From positions 1 through 64,000 of the forward strand of contig WHUX01000041.1 of assembly GCA_015179025.1 (NCBI GenBank): DNA of 64,000 nucleotides, in the 5' to 3' direction. How positions within the stretch are numbered: the first letter of the stretch is position 1; each line of letters opens with the position of its first letter. Positions 37,190-49,526 of the stretch are shown here, piece after piece. The DNA is from Terfezia claveryi (lineage: Eukaryota > Ascomycota > Pezizomycetes > Pezizales > Pezizaceae). The translations under genes were made by a program, and so were the position numbers. The notes below the pieces were generated by a model that saw nothing but the letters and a program-made list of their open reading frames with translations, searched no databases and had not been told where the DNA came from.

Positions 37190-40100
37190 ATGAGGTCGAA
37201 CGTATATCCTGACTCGCAACGACGAGCTTACAACCATACCCCAGGCGATCTTGATCAGGACGAAGGAGGTGCAAGCCTATTACCATTTGGTGCACCACAG
37301 CTACTTTCACCAAGTCCATTCCCACGGCTAGAAAGCCCAAGGCGGGAGGAAGAGTTTGTTACTCAGGTCCATCACGACGAGGATGAATACGAGAGCCCTT
37401 ACGTTGGGCGAGCTGAGACGACAGAAGGAGATTTGAGTATGCCAGTTGAGCATGTTAGACACTTGTTGGATATGGACAGTAGCTTCAAAGTTAACGAGGC
37501 GGGATTCGATGACGAGGAGAGTCTTGAACAACAGGCTGTCTCATCTCCGCAGCAGGAAGATTACCTTGACGAACTGGAAGATGATGAGCCAGAGCCCGAA
37601 CCTCCAGTGACGGGAAAGAAGACCTCAATTACCAATCCGCTAAAGGGTACCAGCAGCTTCAGAAAGGCTGATTCGTCATTTGGACAAGAGGATGATGAGG
37701 ATTTTGATGATTTCTCCATGATCCATCCGGAACAGACGCCGTCGCTGAAGTCGCGAAAGTCATTCTTCAGAAGCATCATTGTTTCCAACACCAATTCTCC
37801 GTCGGCACTGAGCAATGTGTCGAACTCTAATAAGCTTGAACAGATGCACTCTCCACCTTTGCCTCCACTTAATCGCATCAATTCTCGATCGACTCAACGG
37901 AGGCTCGAGAGAAGTTACACCCACACACCCTCTGATTCGAAGCCAGGAAGCAAGAATATCGAGAGTATTTCGAATTTACCATCATCAGACAGCTTCGACA
38001 TGTCTTCTCCACTTCCTCAGCACCAGCCCAGCTCAGATACGGAATTTGCCCCGTCTTCGCCCATAATATCGGCCCAGACTAGGAGGAAGCTTCAGAAGAG
38101 CTATGGCTCAGATAAACTAGAATCACAGATAGAGCGACCAACGTTGTCTGGGAGGCTGCATAGGTCGGAATCAACTACAAGTGCGAGAAGTACTGGAAGG
38201 AAGTCCAAATTTCTTCGATCGAGACGAAGCTCTACAAGAAGCTCAATTAGCTCAGTACATTCAAATGTATATAAGAATGACGAGCAAGAAAATGACGAGA
38301 ATGAGGATAATGCATCAACTCTTCTCGGAGCTAAAAGTGGAAAACTGGATAAAGGAAAGGCTAGAGAAGGCTCGCCAATCAAGGAGGATATCAGAGGACG
38401 AAATGTAAGGAAGGATTCTCTGGATAGGTATTTCTCTGAGGAGCGGGATGGTAGCCAAGATTTCTATGACTCTAAGGGAGATATGGAGAACTTTGGCGGT
38501 CCATTGTCTAGGTCTACAAGTTTGGGGTCTATCGCGTCAGGAGTTACAGGTTTGGCGCCGAGTATGGTGGCTGAGACATCAGGTGGTCCAGTTAGGAGGG
38601 GAAGCAGACCTCATCTTGATCCAGTTACTGAAGTTAAGAGCGGAGTCGACGATGATGGAAAGGACTCTGACGATGGCCGAGAAAACCCTCCCTTGCCACC
38701 AGAAACAGCACTCGGGGCCTACACTGATTCGGAACATGGTTCTGATGTCGAACCAGAAAAGGTTCCGCTTCCACAAGAGAGCCCAATAGAGCCCAGGACG
38801 CCAAAACAGAAGCCTAGGTTGCCGAACCCGTCGATGACGGCGATTAGTGCTCGTGTATCAGAAATTCAGATTCCGGCAACCGTTGCTAAAGAGTTCTACG
38901 CCAGGGAGAATAGGCCATACCCTGCCTCTACGACGAAGCTGCAACTGGAGCGTTATGGTAAACAGGAGACCAAGACTCCTGGAAAGGATATGACACTTAA
39001 GGAACAGAATGCGGTCATAGACAAGCTGCACAAACAGGTATTTGATCTAAAGCTAAGGTGCTTTTTCTTAGATCAAAAATTACAGAATACAAGTGAAGAA
39101 GGCATGGATAGCCTACGCCAGGAGAATGTAGACTTAAAGGTGCAATTGGCTGGTGCGAAGAAAGAGATCAAAATTCTGAAAAGGCAGATAAAGGAACTGA
39201 AAGCTGCAGGAGCGAAAGGTGCAGAGGGCGATACTGAAGGGGAGGACGGTGAGTATGGCAACTCTGGGGGAAGGGATGTGGAAATTTATGAGTTGAGGGA
39301 AAGATGTGAGCGTTACGAGGCGGAGATTGAGCGTCTGAAGCGGAAGATTGAGCTGGACGCCGTCGTAGCTTCAGGTCAACCAGTTGATGATGTTGTGGAC
39401 ATAATGAAGGAAATGGTTGAAAATGCCAGACTGCAGACTGAGAAGACGAATGCACTCAACGAGGAGCTTATGAAGGAAGTGGGGCAATTGAGGCGACAAC
39501 TCAGTACAGAACAGGAGTCGAACAACAACCTCCAGCCACCTTCAATGGGCAGAAGGTCCTCGACAACTTCGCACTCGGATGCTGGCGGCAGCAATGTTAC
39601 GGCTACTAATAATCCGCGAGTGGGTAATCATCAGAGTGTCAATACTTTCGACGTAATGGACAGACTTCGTGCAGAGAATGACGAACTCAGAAGGGAAAAT
39701 GGTGCACAAACGAGCATGCTCACTACACGGAATAAGGAACGCGATCAATTATATCAGGAAATCGAGGAGCTTAAGCTCAATATGAGGTCGCACGGCTCTC
39801 TTAGAGCTGCCGGCTCGAGCGCGAGTATGGCAGACCAATTTGGTCTGAGGTTTCAGCACTTGCACCATGGGGATGGTATGTATTTCTCGCTCCACACTTC
39901 AATTTCGAATTGTTGCCAATTGAATCCAATAATATAGGGACAGAGCGATCGGCCTCTAGGAATAGTTTCACTGGATCGTCTATAGCACTTGCTGAAGAAG
40001 AGCGCGAGAATATGGAAAATGTCAACAGTGCTCTACGTGATAAAATCTCCGAGCTAAAGATCGCCAAAGCCGATCTGGAACTCCAACTTGGCTCCGCTAT

Positions 40101-43100
40101 ACGAGAGCTGCAGGAGATGGATGTCTCGAACGAGCAAAGACAGCTCGCTTATGAGCGGGAGATTACGCTACTTACGAATAATCAGCGTGACCTAGAGGAT
40201 GTTATTGGTGATCTTACTCGAGAGCGAGATGAGCTTCTTGGTTTGTATGAGCAGAAGTCAATTGATTTTGATGATCTCCGGGATGAAGCGGAGGAGGAGC
40301 TAGAACGCTTAGAGATTCAGATTATTACTCTGAGAGAGGAGGTTGAAGAATATAAGAAGGTCTTGTCTCAGAAAATAGACGATTACGCCGCATTGCAAGA
40401 GGATTATGATGCAATGCAACGAGAGATACGAGATGTGAGCGATCACGCAGTCGCTATGGAGGATAAGGCAGTCATTTTACAAACGAAGGTCAACGAACTC
40501 GAGAAGGAGAAGACTGATCTTGAACAGGAGATTGAGAGAGCGGAGAAGAAGTTTAGGGAGGAGGAAGCTAATTCACAGCGCCTCAACGTACAACTCGAGA
40601 GTGCACAAGGACAGATTACGTTCTTGAACGAAGAACTTGACGGGGACAAGATCAAGATTGGTCAACTCGAGACCAATCTTAGCAAAGTGGAAGAACAAGT
40701 CCGAGAGGAACGAGAACGGGCAAAGGACTGGGAGCGCAGATGCGGGGAGGAGAAGCGAAGAACAGAGAAGGAGAGGGAGCGCCGTACTGGGGATAACGAA
40801 GGCGTCAAGGACCTAGAAAGAAAGTTAAACGAGCGCGAGAAGGTAAGCGAGTCTTACTACAGTATTGGAAAGGGGGGATTTGGAAATGGAGGAGTGGGAG
40901 CGCTGAGAGGCAAAGACTGTGTTGTTATGTAAGGGTAGGATGGCTGTGATGGCTGTGATGGCTGTGATGGCTACTTGTGTGAATATTATGTGGGACTTTG
41001 GATTGTAATTTTTGACTAATCTCTGTTTTCAATTGTCAACTATTTCTAATATTTCTTTTGCTTTTATATATATTTTCTCTCATTATACTCTTTCCTCTCA
41101 TTATCCTCATCCCATCCCTCTACCTCCCGTATACTCCCCCTCTCTGGACTAAAATTTAGATAACCACCTCTCCATCACTCCATACGATAACCCCCCTTTT
41201 TATTAAAGTCAGTTTTACTAACACACCTGACTACAGGATATTTCCCAAAAGGACGATGAGGTGCGACGTCTCCGTAAGACGATTGCTAAGCGCGAAGGGG
41301 AAGCGCAGCTATGGCGTGATAGGCTTGAGGAAGTAGAAGGGGCATTGCGGGAGGCATTGGGCGATGTAACTGGGACGAAGGAGAATTTGTTGGAGGTGAG
41401 TACCTGCAATAAATCTTCCACTACTGAGTAGAATGACAGTGCTAAGGGGGTAACGTTGGTAGTCCATTACGAAGTTGCAAGCTCAGCTTGACGCCACGCT
41501 TGAAGAGCTCGATTCTACGAAAAGAAGGCTTGGGGAAAGAGAGAGGACTCTCAGAGAGAGAGAAAGTATGCTCGAGACAATGGTATGTAATCCGGTGATA
41601 ACACCAAAGTTTATGCACCGCATGTACTAAAGAGGCAATCAAAGGCTATGGAGACCAAGAAGCTCAGCGAGATCCTCGAGAAAGAGCGCAACGATCGCAA
41701 GCAAACCAAGAAGGAGGTCGACAACTTGGAGCATAAGAACCAACACCACCGTCAAAAGCTAAGCCAATCTGAAATTCAGTATAAGGAACTGGAACGCGTT
41801 CGCAACCGTGAAGTTAGGACTTTCCAGAACGACGAGAACAGACTTCGCGAGCAGATTTCAGAAAGGAACGCACTTCTTGCGGCTGTATGGTCTCGTATCT
41901 CGGTACTTCCGGGACCGGAATTCGCCCACCGACACTCACATGTGACTACGGCTGTCGCTGTGGCGGGAGCACAGCAGGGTAAGTTGTCTATGGAGTCTGC
42001 GGTTGCTCAGGCGTTTGTTGCATTTTCTAGGCACATGATGAATGGAGTCAAGGCTGTTGAGACTGTCATTGCGCAGTTCGGGGCTAGGGTCAAGCAAGTC
42101 GACAGGGATCTAATGAAAGAGTATCAGCTTTTAGAATCAGCCCTTGAGAGTCGAACGAGAAGACTCGAGAGATTGGAAACACTGGTTAGGGGAGGTCTCG
42201 GAGAGTCTGCAGCAGTCCGCACTGAAGTGTCAAAGTTGAGAACTGAGAATAGGTTGTTAAGGGCGGAAATGGTGAAGCTGGGTGGAAACGTCACTGGGAC
42301 TCCACCCCAACAAGTGAAGGAGGTAAGAAGGAAATCGGGGGTTCCGAATGTCGAGAGAATGAGTCAAGTATTTGATGCCGCAGTGAACAAATCAGACAAC
42401 AGTAAGGTTCCTCTGAACAGCGGGGGAGCCGGTAGCAGCAACAGCAACAATGTTTCCGAATCAATCCAACGAACTAATACCACGACTACTCATACAACTG
42501 AAAAACCTGCTACGAAATCGACGACTTCAAAGGCTCGTGAGTTGATTGCAGGGGCATTCACTCGCTCGTCGAAACCACCTGCGGCGACTGCTACTCCTCC
42601 ACCGGTGGCTAGCAATAACAGTATCCCTGCAACACCACAATCCCGCCCTGTGACCTCTACAGCTGCAACAAACACTTCGGTTATTGTCACGGAGCCACAA
42701 GACGATGCACAAGCAGCTGGTGAACTTGGTGATGGCACCGATCCCGTGACTCAGAAACGTTGGATCCATCGCCTCCGTGAGCTTGAAAGGAGGCTCAAGA
42801 GTGAGCGTGAAGCAAGGATCATCGATCGCAGCGGCGCAAAGCGTAGAATCGAAGAAGAGCTTCAGGAGAAGGAAGCCTTGAGAAAAGAATTAGAGCGGGA
42901 GAGAGAGAGATGGTCTGGTCTCGATGTGCCCGGAGTCGAGGGCGTCAGGGAGAGATTGAGTATTGAAGATGTCAAGAGGGATGATCAATCACCCCAGCGG
43001 ACGACTCAACAACCACAACCGACCACATCCCAGCACCCAAGCACTAGCACGTCCAACACGGGAAGCGTACGTGGGCGCGAACCTCGCGAACGAAGGGGCT

Positions 43101-43558
43101 CCGTCACAGTAGCAGGAGCAGAACACAAGCCCAGAAAGTCCTCCCGCAGTCGCCACCGTGCACCTGCCCCAATCCTCTCCCCCTCCTCCTTCTCCTCCGC
43201 CGCCCCAATTGCTGGCCCCAGTTCCGAAGGTGGCCCAGGAGTAAGCCGCCCTCGGGGCCCAAACCCCGAAGAACAGGAATTCCGGAGTCTGAGCATGAGA
43301 GAGAGGGGGGTTAGTCGTAGTCGTGCTCCCCTTCCAGAGGGATTTACGCAAGATCACAGCCAAGCAAGGAGGGAGAGGGGGGTTAGTAGGCATAGGGGGC
43401 CGAATGGGCAGGAGGAGACTAGAGAGGAGAGGAGGGAGAGGAAGGAGAGAGAGAGGGAGGAACGGAGGATTAGGAAAGAGAGGGAAGGGGCGGGGGGGAG
43501 TTTGCGGGGAGATAAGAGGGAGGTGATTAGCCCAGTGAATAGTGGGAGTGGATTGTAA
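37190..43558 (+). CDS. apsB: ApsB/Mto1-type microtubule organiser (CM1 protein)
   Basis: Five exons (37190-39875, 39938-40842, 41237-41395, 41463-41582, 41645-43558) keep phase and give 1927 residues. The family recruits gamma-tubulin complexes to septal and nuclear microtubule organising centres. Two signatures support it. The CM1 motif LKEQNAVIDKLHKQVFDLKL starts near residue 603. The Mto2-binding motif WIHRLRELERRLKSEREAR starts near residue 1663 and is followed by DRSGAKRRIEE. Between and after them run long coiled coils. The N-terminal 550 residues are acidic, Ser-rich and probably disordered. The C-terminus is basic and low complexity. It is longer than A. nidulans ApsB. Introns are 62, 394, 67 and 62 nt. 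The 394-nt one is exceptional, and reading through it stops at 40932. The ATG at 37190 is the first in the frame. Confidence 0.92.
40939..40974 (+). repeat. 9-bp tandem repeat inside intron 2 of the apsB-like gene
   Basis: Four copies of GATGGCTGT, just after the alternative stop at 40930-40932. Confidence 0.9.
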
Positions 43559-44480
43559 ATTGTTGTAATGGGGTAAGGTAGGCCGTGGTTTGCTTTAAGG
43601 ATGGTGGGAATGGGCGTAAGTGGTCTTTAGGCGGAATTGATAATAGTGTTTTATTGTGGTAGTGTTTTTTGAGCACCTTGCTCCTTTTTAGTTTTATATC
43701 GGCTTTTTTTTGTTGCCGATGCATGGCTATACCATACATACCATACCATATATCTTCTCTTTGTGCTGTTTTCTTATTTCTGGGGCGATATCATCAGAAC
43801 CGGATTGGGTGGGAGGCTGTGTCTACCTAGGTTTTCCTTGTGTGTGGGAGATATATCGTAATTGAATTTTGATCTGTTCTTGTAATGTGTTAAAGTAATT
43901 CGATTTTTGCCTCATTGTATATTCTTCTTTTTGTTTGTGGATAGTTCAGGGTTGAGGAATTTCGGACTAACTAGGGATTAATTTAGGGTAAAACGGATTG
44001 TTAGTTTGTGTATATTGTAATTTGAGCTTTATGCTGTTTCGTTAATAATACCACTATACATACGCGTGCATAGACATGGCGAGTGATATTCATTTGTTGT
44101 GTTGGGTTTTTGTGGGAATGGGTTGATTATTCCTCCTCACCCGCGGTTTGGAGTTACCCTGTTATCACGCGAAATTTGTGCTGTTGTATTATGTGAGGCA
44201 GAATGAATGCACGCATATTATATATCAAACAAGGCGAGTTGGAATTACTCTCTGACATGTTTTCCTCAGGATGGGTGTGTTCATCGAGGGTTTAGTCAAG
44301 ATAGTTAAGAGTTTTCTTTGTGGAGGGGTTCTACATACATACCTTGGTGGTTACCCTAATATTTATTACCTTAACATCAAGCTCTTTGGCCCCGCTCTAA
44401 GTATATAATGAAATGTCTACTTGCCAAACACAATCCCATGTGTACAGTATATTGCTAATAGGGCAGGAGTTCATTTAAGG
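43559..44480. other. Spacer downstream of the apsB-like gene
   Basis: T-rich and probably includes the 3' untranslated region. No gene seen. Confidence 0.5.
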
Positions 44481-45527
44481 TATATGTTCTGGCCGCGGGC
44501 AATTTAAATAATACCCAATTTGGTGTATTGATAAAGTACTGATTTACTAGAAAAAAAGGAATTGATGATTTCCCAGCGACTGCAACAGATTCATTGATTT
44601 CCAGTCGATTAGACCCCCCTCTAACATTCCAATTTGGTTCAGCTAGAGCAATATAGTCATGATCTGTTGATACTTTCATATGCTAATAAATTAAGCATTT
44701 CGGATTATTCTTAAAGTATCGGCGACAACAATTAGAGTAGAAGTTTTTCGAAACACCGGTAGTTATAGATGCCTGGTGAACTGTGGTTTACTAGCAGTTA
44801 GAGTATCTAAATATTAAACTCTGAGTCCGTAAGGTCAAAAGGTTATCGGGTTTAGCAATATCAAAGTATGAGGTTTGTTGTAGCATTGTGCCATTTGATC
44901 TCCCACAATGCTGTAAAATACCATCTACCTGTTGTACAATTCTAGGTAGAACCTGCTTCGTTTTGGTTTAAAATCAAGAACTTGGAGTAGCTTAGCAATC
45001 TGCATATAAAACAGTACCTGTTATTAAGAAAGTACCGCTTTGCACCTGACCTGGATTTTATAAGTGAGGAATAGCCTGGGATTTTTCTAGTATAAAAATC
45101 AATCTTGCAACAAGATGTAGAGAAAAGATATTATAATTATGATTGCTCCAAATTTCACTGAATTCCATATAGCGTATCGATATTCAGCATAAGATAGTCG
45201 ATATAGCCTGAGCAATAAGGCCCCGTCAATAAGAACCCCCTCAGATAAGAAACTAATTTCCAAATACCCATTGGATAGGGTTGTGGATTTTTAGGGCAGC
45301 AGTAAACTCAGTATCCTCTTCCCTATTCCATTCATCATCAGAGATGCAGTGATGAGTTGTTAACGTCGCCAGCATGTACTTCACCATCTGAAGGGCTTGA
45401 GGTAATTTTTCCGGAATTGTCCCTTGTTCAATGTCTGCCGTCTCCCACTAATCAACAGGAAGGTATATGATGTGGATAGGGCGGTCAAAATAACTTCTTA
45501 CCATCCCGCGGGCGGCCCAGAACATAT
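44481..45527. mobile_element. Inverted-repeat DNA element, copy C
   Basis: Starts TATATGTTCTGGCCGCGGGC and ends with the complement GCGGGCGGCCCAGAACATATA, so the outermost 20 bases are inverted repeats. The interior aligns with copy A over most of its length in the same order. The left end lacks the extra repeat units seen in A. On the minus strand a short relic reads PEKLPQALQMVKYML then DDEWNREEDTEFTAAL, also traceable in A, so the family once encoded a protein. I cannot name it. Confidence 0.78.
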
Positions 45528-46183
45528 AAATAGTAGTATTGCCCCAAAAATCACTCAAAAAAAAAAAAAGCCACATTCAATTTTAATCCCTCAAACCTAC
45601 TTGGCTGCCTGATACTTCCACGGAGGCGGAGCTCCTTACAAATAAAAACTATTGCCGAGCCAACACATCATAATTAGCAGCAATGAGTAAATTTATCTCG
45701 TCGGGGTTTTTCGTTTTTGGAAAGAGACTTGATTATCTACCTCGTGTGTGGAGGAGAGGGTTTCCGCCAGGTACGGCATTGAAATAGTTGGTTGGTTGAT
45801 GGAGAAACCGAAGGAGAAGAAGTATTTGAGTTGCGGAGGATTTTGTGGGTTGTAAGTTATTGGCGGGTTCAAGTGAACGACTTGGTAATGGAAGGGCTAG
45901 TCTGGTGTACGGTAGTATCTTAACACATGCGATCACAAATCTATTGTGAAACGTCATGACATGTGAATCCCATTCCTGTCGGGCTTGGCGTCATGCTTGG
46001 CAGACGACGCAAACGCCTATATAACCCTCAATCCTCCCACACTTTTTTTACTTCTTTTCACTTTCATCCCAATGAGGGTCTGATCGAGACTAATCTCAAC
46101 GATTCATCTCATCGATTCATCCCATCAATTCATCCCATCAATCCAGCAACTTGCATCCCATCGCTACTCTTCGCCAGTCCACA
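45528..46183. other. Spacer with a possible minus-strand small gene
   Basis: On the minus strand, a speculative three-exon model (start 45957, open to about 45586) would give LKYFFSFGFSINQPTISMPY in its middle exon. The splice sites are weak and I do not claim it. On the plus strand TATATAA at 46019 and three copies of a 13-base CAATTCATCCCAT-type repeat (46098-46141) precede the next gene. Confidence 0.35.
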
Positions 46184-46266
46184 ATGCTCAACCGTCTCAT
46201 TAACCCCCTTCGATCGTCTACTCTCCGCCAGTCCACAATGCTCAACCATCTCATTAACCCCATTCG
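46164..46266 (+). repeat. 54-bp tandem duplication in the presequence
   Basis: 46164-46212 and 46218-46266 match at nearly every base with a 54-base offset (18 codons), so the duplication kept the reading frame. Confidence 0.85.
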
Positions 46267-46705
46267 GCGTGCTGGACTCCACTCGCGAAGACCAGATGTA
46301 AATACCTTGGTAAGTGCAATACAAGGAAGAGATGAGTTACTGTAGCTGACATCTTAACATATATGTAGGCTTAGAACGCCCAGGCATACGAGCACTGGCT
46401 CAGAGACAAAGCTGAAATTCACTTAAACGCTCGCATGCTTCTGGGGATCATGCTAGCTTATGGTTTTGGTGGTGTAAGTAATGTCTCAGGTTAGTATATG
46501 CGCTCTACAATTACTAATTGATACTTTATAGTTGTTATCATTGTGGCAGATCAATCATGAGTTACACAAGCAATTAGATGCCAATAAGGTATCTTATGAA
46601 GAGAACCTCAGGCTAAACAATAATATTCTAAAGCAGCAATTTGATGATATTGGACAGAGGCAATTGTCTGTTATTACAGCAATTCTTGAAAAAAATCAAC
46701 GCTAA
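46184..46705 (+). CDS. Small membrane-anchored coiled-coil protein, mitochondrial-type N-terminus
   Basis: Three phase-0 exons (46184-46309, 46375-46473, 46532-46705) give 132 residues. Intron 1 is 65 nt (GTAAGT ... CTGAC ... TTAG). Its 3' end must be the second of two AGs, because the first would put a stop in frame. Intron 2 is 58 nt (GTAAGT ... ACTAAT ... ATAG). Residues 1-36 are rich in Arg, Leu and Ser with no acidic residue, like a mitochondrial presequence. They consist of two 18-residue copies (MLNRLINP and MLNHLINP). A hydrophobic segment (MLLGIMLAYGFGG then LLSLW) at about 64-82 suggests one membrane span. The rest is a polar coiled coil. No family is recognised. The terminal exon is duplicated downstream. 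Confidence 0.6.
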
Positions 46706-46810
46706 AACTAGATTGATTTTTTTTTCTCTTCTTTTTTTTTTTTTGCTTTCTTTCTTTTTTCTTTTCTCTTTTTCTTTAAAGAGAATGCACCCTGAACCCT
46801 TATCTAGCAT

Positions 46811-47060
46811 TGATTAATCATGAGTTCCACAAGCAATGAGATGCCAATATGGTATCTTTTAAAGAGAAGCTCAGGCTAAACAATGATATTCTAAAGGAGC
46901 AATTGAATGAAATTGGACAGGGGCAATTGTATGTCATTACAGCAATTCTAGAAAAAAATCAACGCTAAATCTAGATTGATTTTTTTTCTCTTCTTTTTTT
47001 TGCTTTTCTTTTTCCTTTTCTCTTTTTCTTATGTCTCTCTAAAGAGAATGCACCCTGAAA
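46811..47060 (+). pseudogene. Broken tandem copy of the last exon and 3' UTR
   Basis: This stretch repeats 46550-46800 with an offset of about 263 bases. It covers most of exon 3, the CAACGCTAA end and the long T/C-rich trailer that ends in AAAGAGAATGCACCCTGAA. A change to TGA early in the copy (CACAAGCAATGAG) closes the frame, and no upstream exons were duplicated. Confidence 0.85.
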
Positions 47061-47564
47061 CTTCTCTGATTAATTGATCAGGAACTGAGCATTTCCAGTG
47101 AAAAAACCAGAGTATTTCAGATCCGTGGGTCTTTCATATACAAGGTTCTCATTTTTCTTCCTTTTTACACAGAAGAGCACGATAGAATACAGTACAGATT
47201 TCCTAAGAGACAGTGAGTTGAGCTTCATCTGAGTGTAGTCTTCTTGAGTGGCAGTACTAGAAAGAATGAATCAAGTCTATTTCTTTACTTCATGCTTCGC
47301 ACCTTTACGTGCAGCTCAGTCAAGTGATGCTACCCTCGAAATTCCGACAGATACCACCGTATCACTCCCTCTTACTTTAAAGGGACTGGTGATTCTGGCT
47401 CTAATCACCCCTCCCTACCTACATTCTGTCGGACAACCCCCGAAACGGCCGGAATATGGCTAAAGAAATGTCGCTGGATAATCTGCTAAATGAGCGATGT
47501 CGGAAATAATTATTTCCCCCTCCTATTTGCTTATTAGCTTGTTTTTAGCCGACATACTATCCAG
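47061..47564. other. Spacer between duplication and minisatellite
   Basis: A 71-codon frame at 47248-47463 has no supporting features. Inverted ATGTCGG / CCGACAT elements flank 47490-47552. Confidence 0.4.
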
Positions 47565-48030
47565 GGAAGTAAGGACCTCCAATTGCAGGCTCGTGTAGAT
47601 GCGGATATCCAGGCTAATAAGGACCCTGAATTGCAGGCTCCAATGGACCCGGATATCCAGGTAAATAAGGACCCGGTATTGCAGGCTCATGGACCCGGAT
47701 ATCCAGGCGAATAAGGACCCGGTATGGCAGGCTCAAATGGACGTGGATATCCAGGTGAATAAGGACTCCGAATTGCAGGCTCATAGACCCGGACAATAAG
47801 GACCCGGAATTGCAGGCTCATATGGACCCGGATATACAGGCGAATAAGGACCCCGGTATTGCAGGCTCCAATGGACCCGGATATCCAGGGAAGTAAGGAC
47901 CTCGAATTGCAGGGTCATATGGACGGGGATATTCAGGGGAATAAGGACCCGGGATTGCAGGCACATATAGACACGGATATACGGGCTTATATGGACGCAG
48001 ATGTGGAGGCTGGTACAGACGAAGATTATG
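47565..48030 (+). repeat. 48-bp coding-type minisatellite, about nine units
   Basis: The unit is about 48 bases (GG..AATAAGGACCC..GAATTGCAGGCTC..ATGGACCCGGATATCCA). Units 1-3 and 7-10 read in the same kind of plus frame as a 16-residue peptide, ANKDPELQAPMDPDIQ. The frame ends DADVEAGTDEDYGVQHVFG at 48053. Units 3-6 carry small deletions that break the frame. A multiple-of-three period with mainly synonymous or conservative changes suggests it grew inside a gene. No start codon or upstream exon was identified. Confidence 0.85.
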
Positions 48031-49526
48031 GAGTGCAGCACGTGTTTGGGTAGTTTTATTAGATTGTCACGAGAATAAAATGGATTATTTTTTTGATGTC
48101 GACATTTCCATGGCTCTGATGTTGACACTTCCATGGCTCCGATATCTACACTTCCATAGCTCCGATGTCGACTTCGATATACTACCATTCTCAGGATCGT
48201 TGTCAGGAGTAAGGCAAGTAGAGGTGGTAGTTTTGGAACTATTGTTGGCATACTCATATTAGGGGCAGGCAATATGGGCTGGGGTTGGCCAGCGAAATGG
48301 GGAAGTGGACTCGAGTTCGGTTCATGATAGTACTGCCTCCGATAGAATAAGCTTTTATGTACATAAACATTTCAAGAAACTATTGACATTTATTGTTCTT
48401 GTTTTCAGGTGCGCCCTCAACCGTGAGAGCGCTTCATTGTACGTAGCAGGCATCCTGTGGACGGTGTTGTGCCAACCAGACTAGAGTCCAGGCAACTCGA
48501 AATGGCTAGGGTTGAACTCCTCGGCGTCTCGGAAAGGCACGAGATGACGTTTGGGAGACAGCAGAGACAACAACTAGAATCCGGATGCCATAACCTGAAG
48601 GGAGGTCATCCGGCTGCCATAAGCTGAAGGGAACGCCATAAGCTGCCAGAGGGCATGGGACGCCAGAGGCACAAGATGACATGGGACACCAAAGGGTCAT
48701 GACGGCAGGATCTGGGCGACCTCAGATCGCTACGGGGGACATTGGCAGGTCGGTGTCAAGAAGACGCACCTATAGTGGTGTCCAGACGCGATAAAATTCC
48801 TTTCTGATGTACCCCGAAATTTTGTCTGCAGCACTGCATATTAAGGGCTCACCTCAGGTGCCTTGTTGGCGTCATGGTAGGGAGACTACCAGGATAGGAC
48901 TAGCTTAATTACAAAAAGGGTAGACTGCGAGATACCGGAAAAGGTATAGGCCAAAGAAGGACTAACGTGGGTAGCGAGCCAGCCAGGGAAGAGCCGATCA
49001 GGGGCACAAGCCTAAAATTGTCAACTTGGTTGTCCGGGACAGCTGTGCGAGTGGTACATGTTCTCTTACAACTCACAACACGAGCGAAGGCAGAGCAGAA
49101 AGGTGAGTCTATCTATCATTATATGAGAATAAGTTTTGAAATTAAATCACAGGACTTCAGATCTATTGCCACTGTTTCCTTCACCAATAATGCTCCAATT
49201 CCCACGAAAAGAATACCAAATGAACGCGACAAATGCGAGCTTTCAAACCGTGCCATTTTCAGTCCGACTAGAGTGGAACCTATTGTCTGAGGGGTCAAAA
49301 TGTAGGAAATGTGCACTAGTAGAAACTGCAGGTGGATTGGATAAAGGAGCGGATGGAGGTATAGGATTGTTGGTGGATGGTGGTATAGGATTGGTAGAAG
49401 AGGTAGGCATTTTCTGTGAATTTTTTTTTGGAGTGTTACTCTATTTGTAGTATTCAGCGCCTTTTGCTTTTGTTTTTCAATCCGGTCTGCTGCTTTTCTT
49501 CCCTTTTCAGCGGTGCGAGTTTCTTC
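48031..49526. other. Spacer with mobile-element-like debris
   Basis: At 48480-48700 there are imperfect repeats of a GCCATAAGCTGAAGGGA unit. At 49340-49400 there are two copies of a GGTATAGGATTG..GG unit. No gene is supported. Confidence 0.45.
48469..48484 (-). repeat. Dispersed CCAGACTA motif copy
   Basis: GTGCCAACCAGACTAG, with GTTGT upstream as in the copy at 284-299. Confidence 0.7.

Noticed and set aside
45733..45957. Minus-strand small gene near the 46-kb locus
   Set aside because: Every multi-exon model needs a weak 5' splice site or a 40-nt intron. It is noted in the spacer entry only.
47781..48272. Minus-strand collagen-like frame over the minisatellite
   Set aside because: The repeat opens several frames. 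The plus-strand reading has the better ending and more conservative variation.
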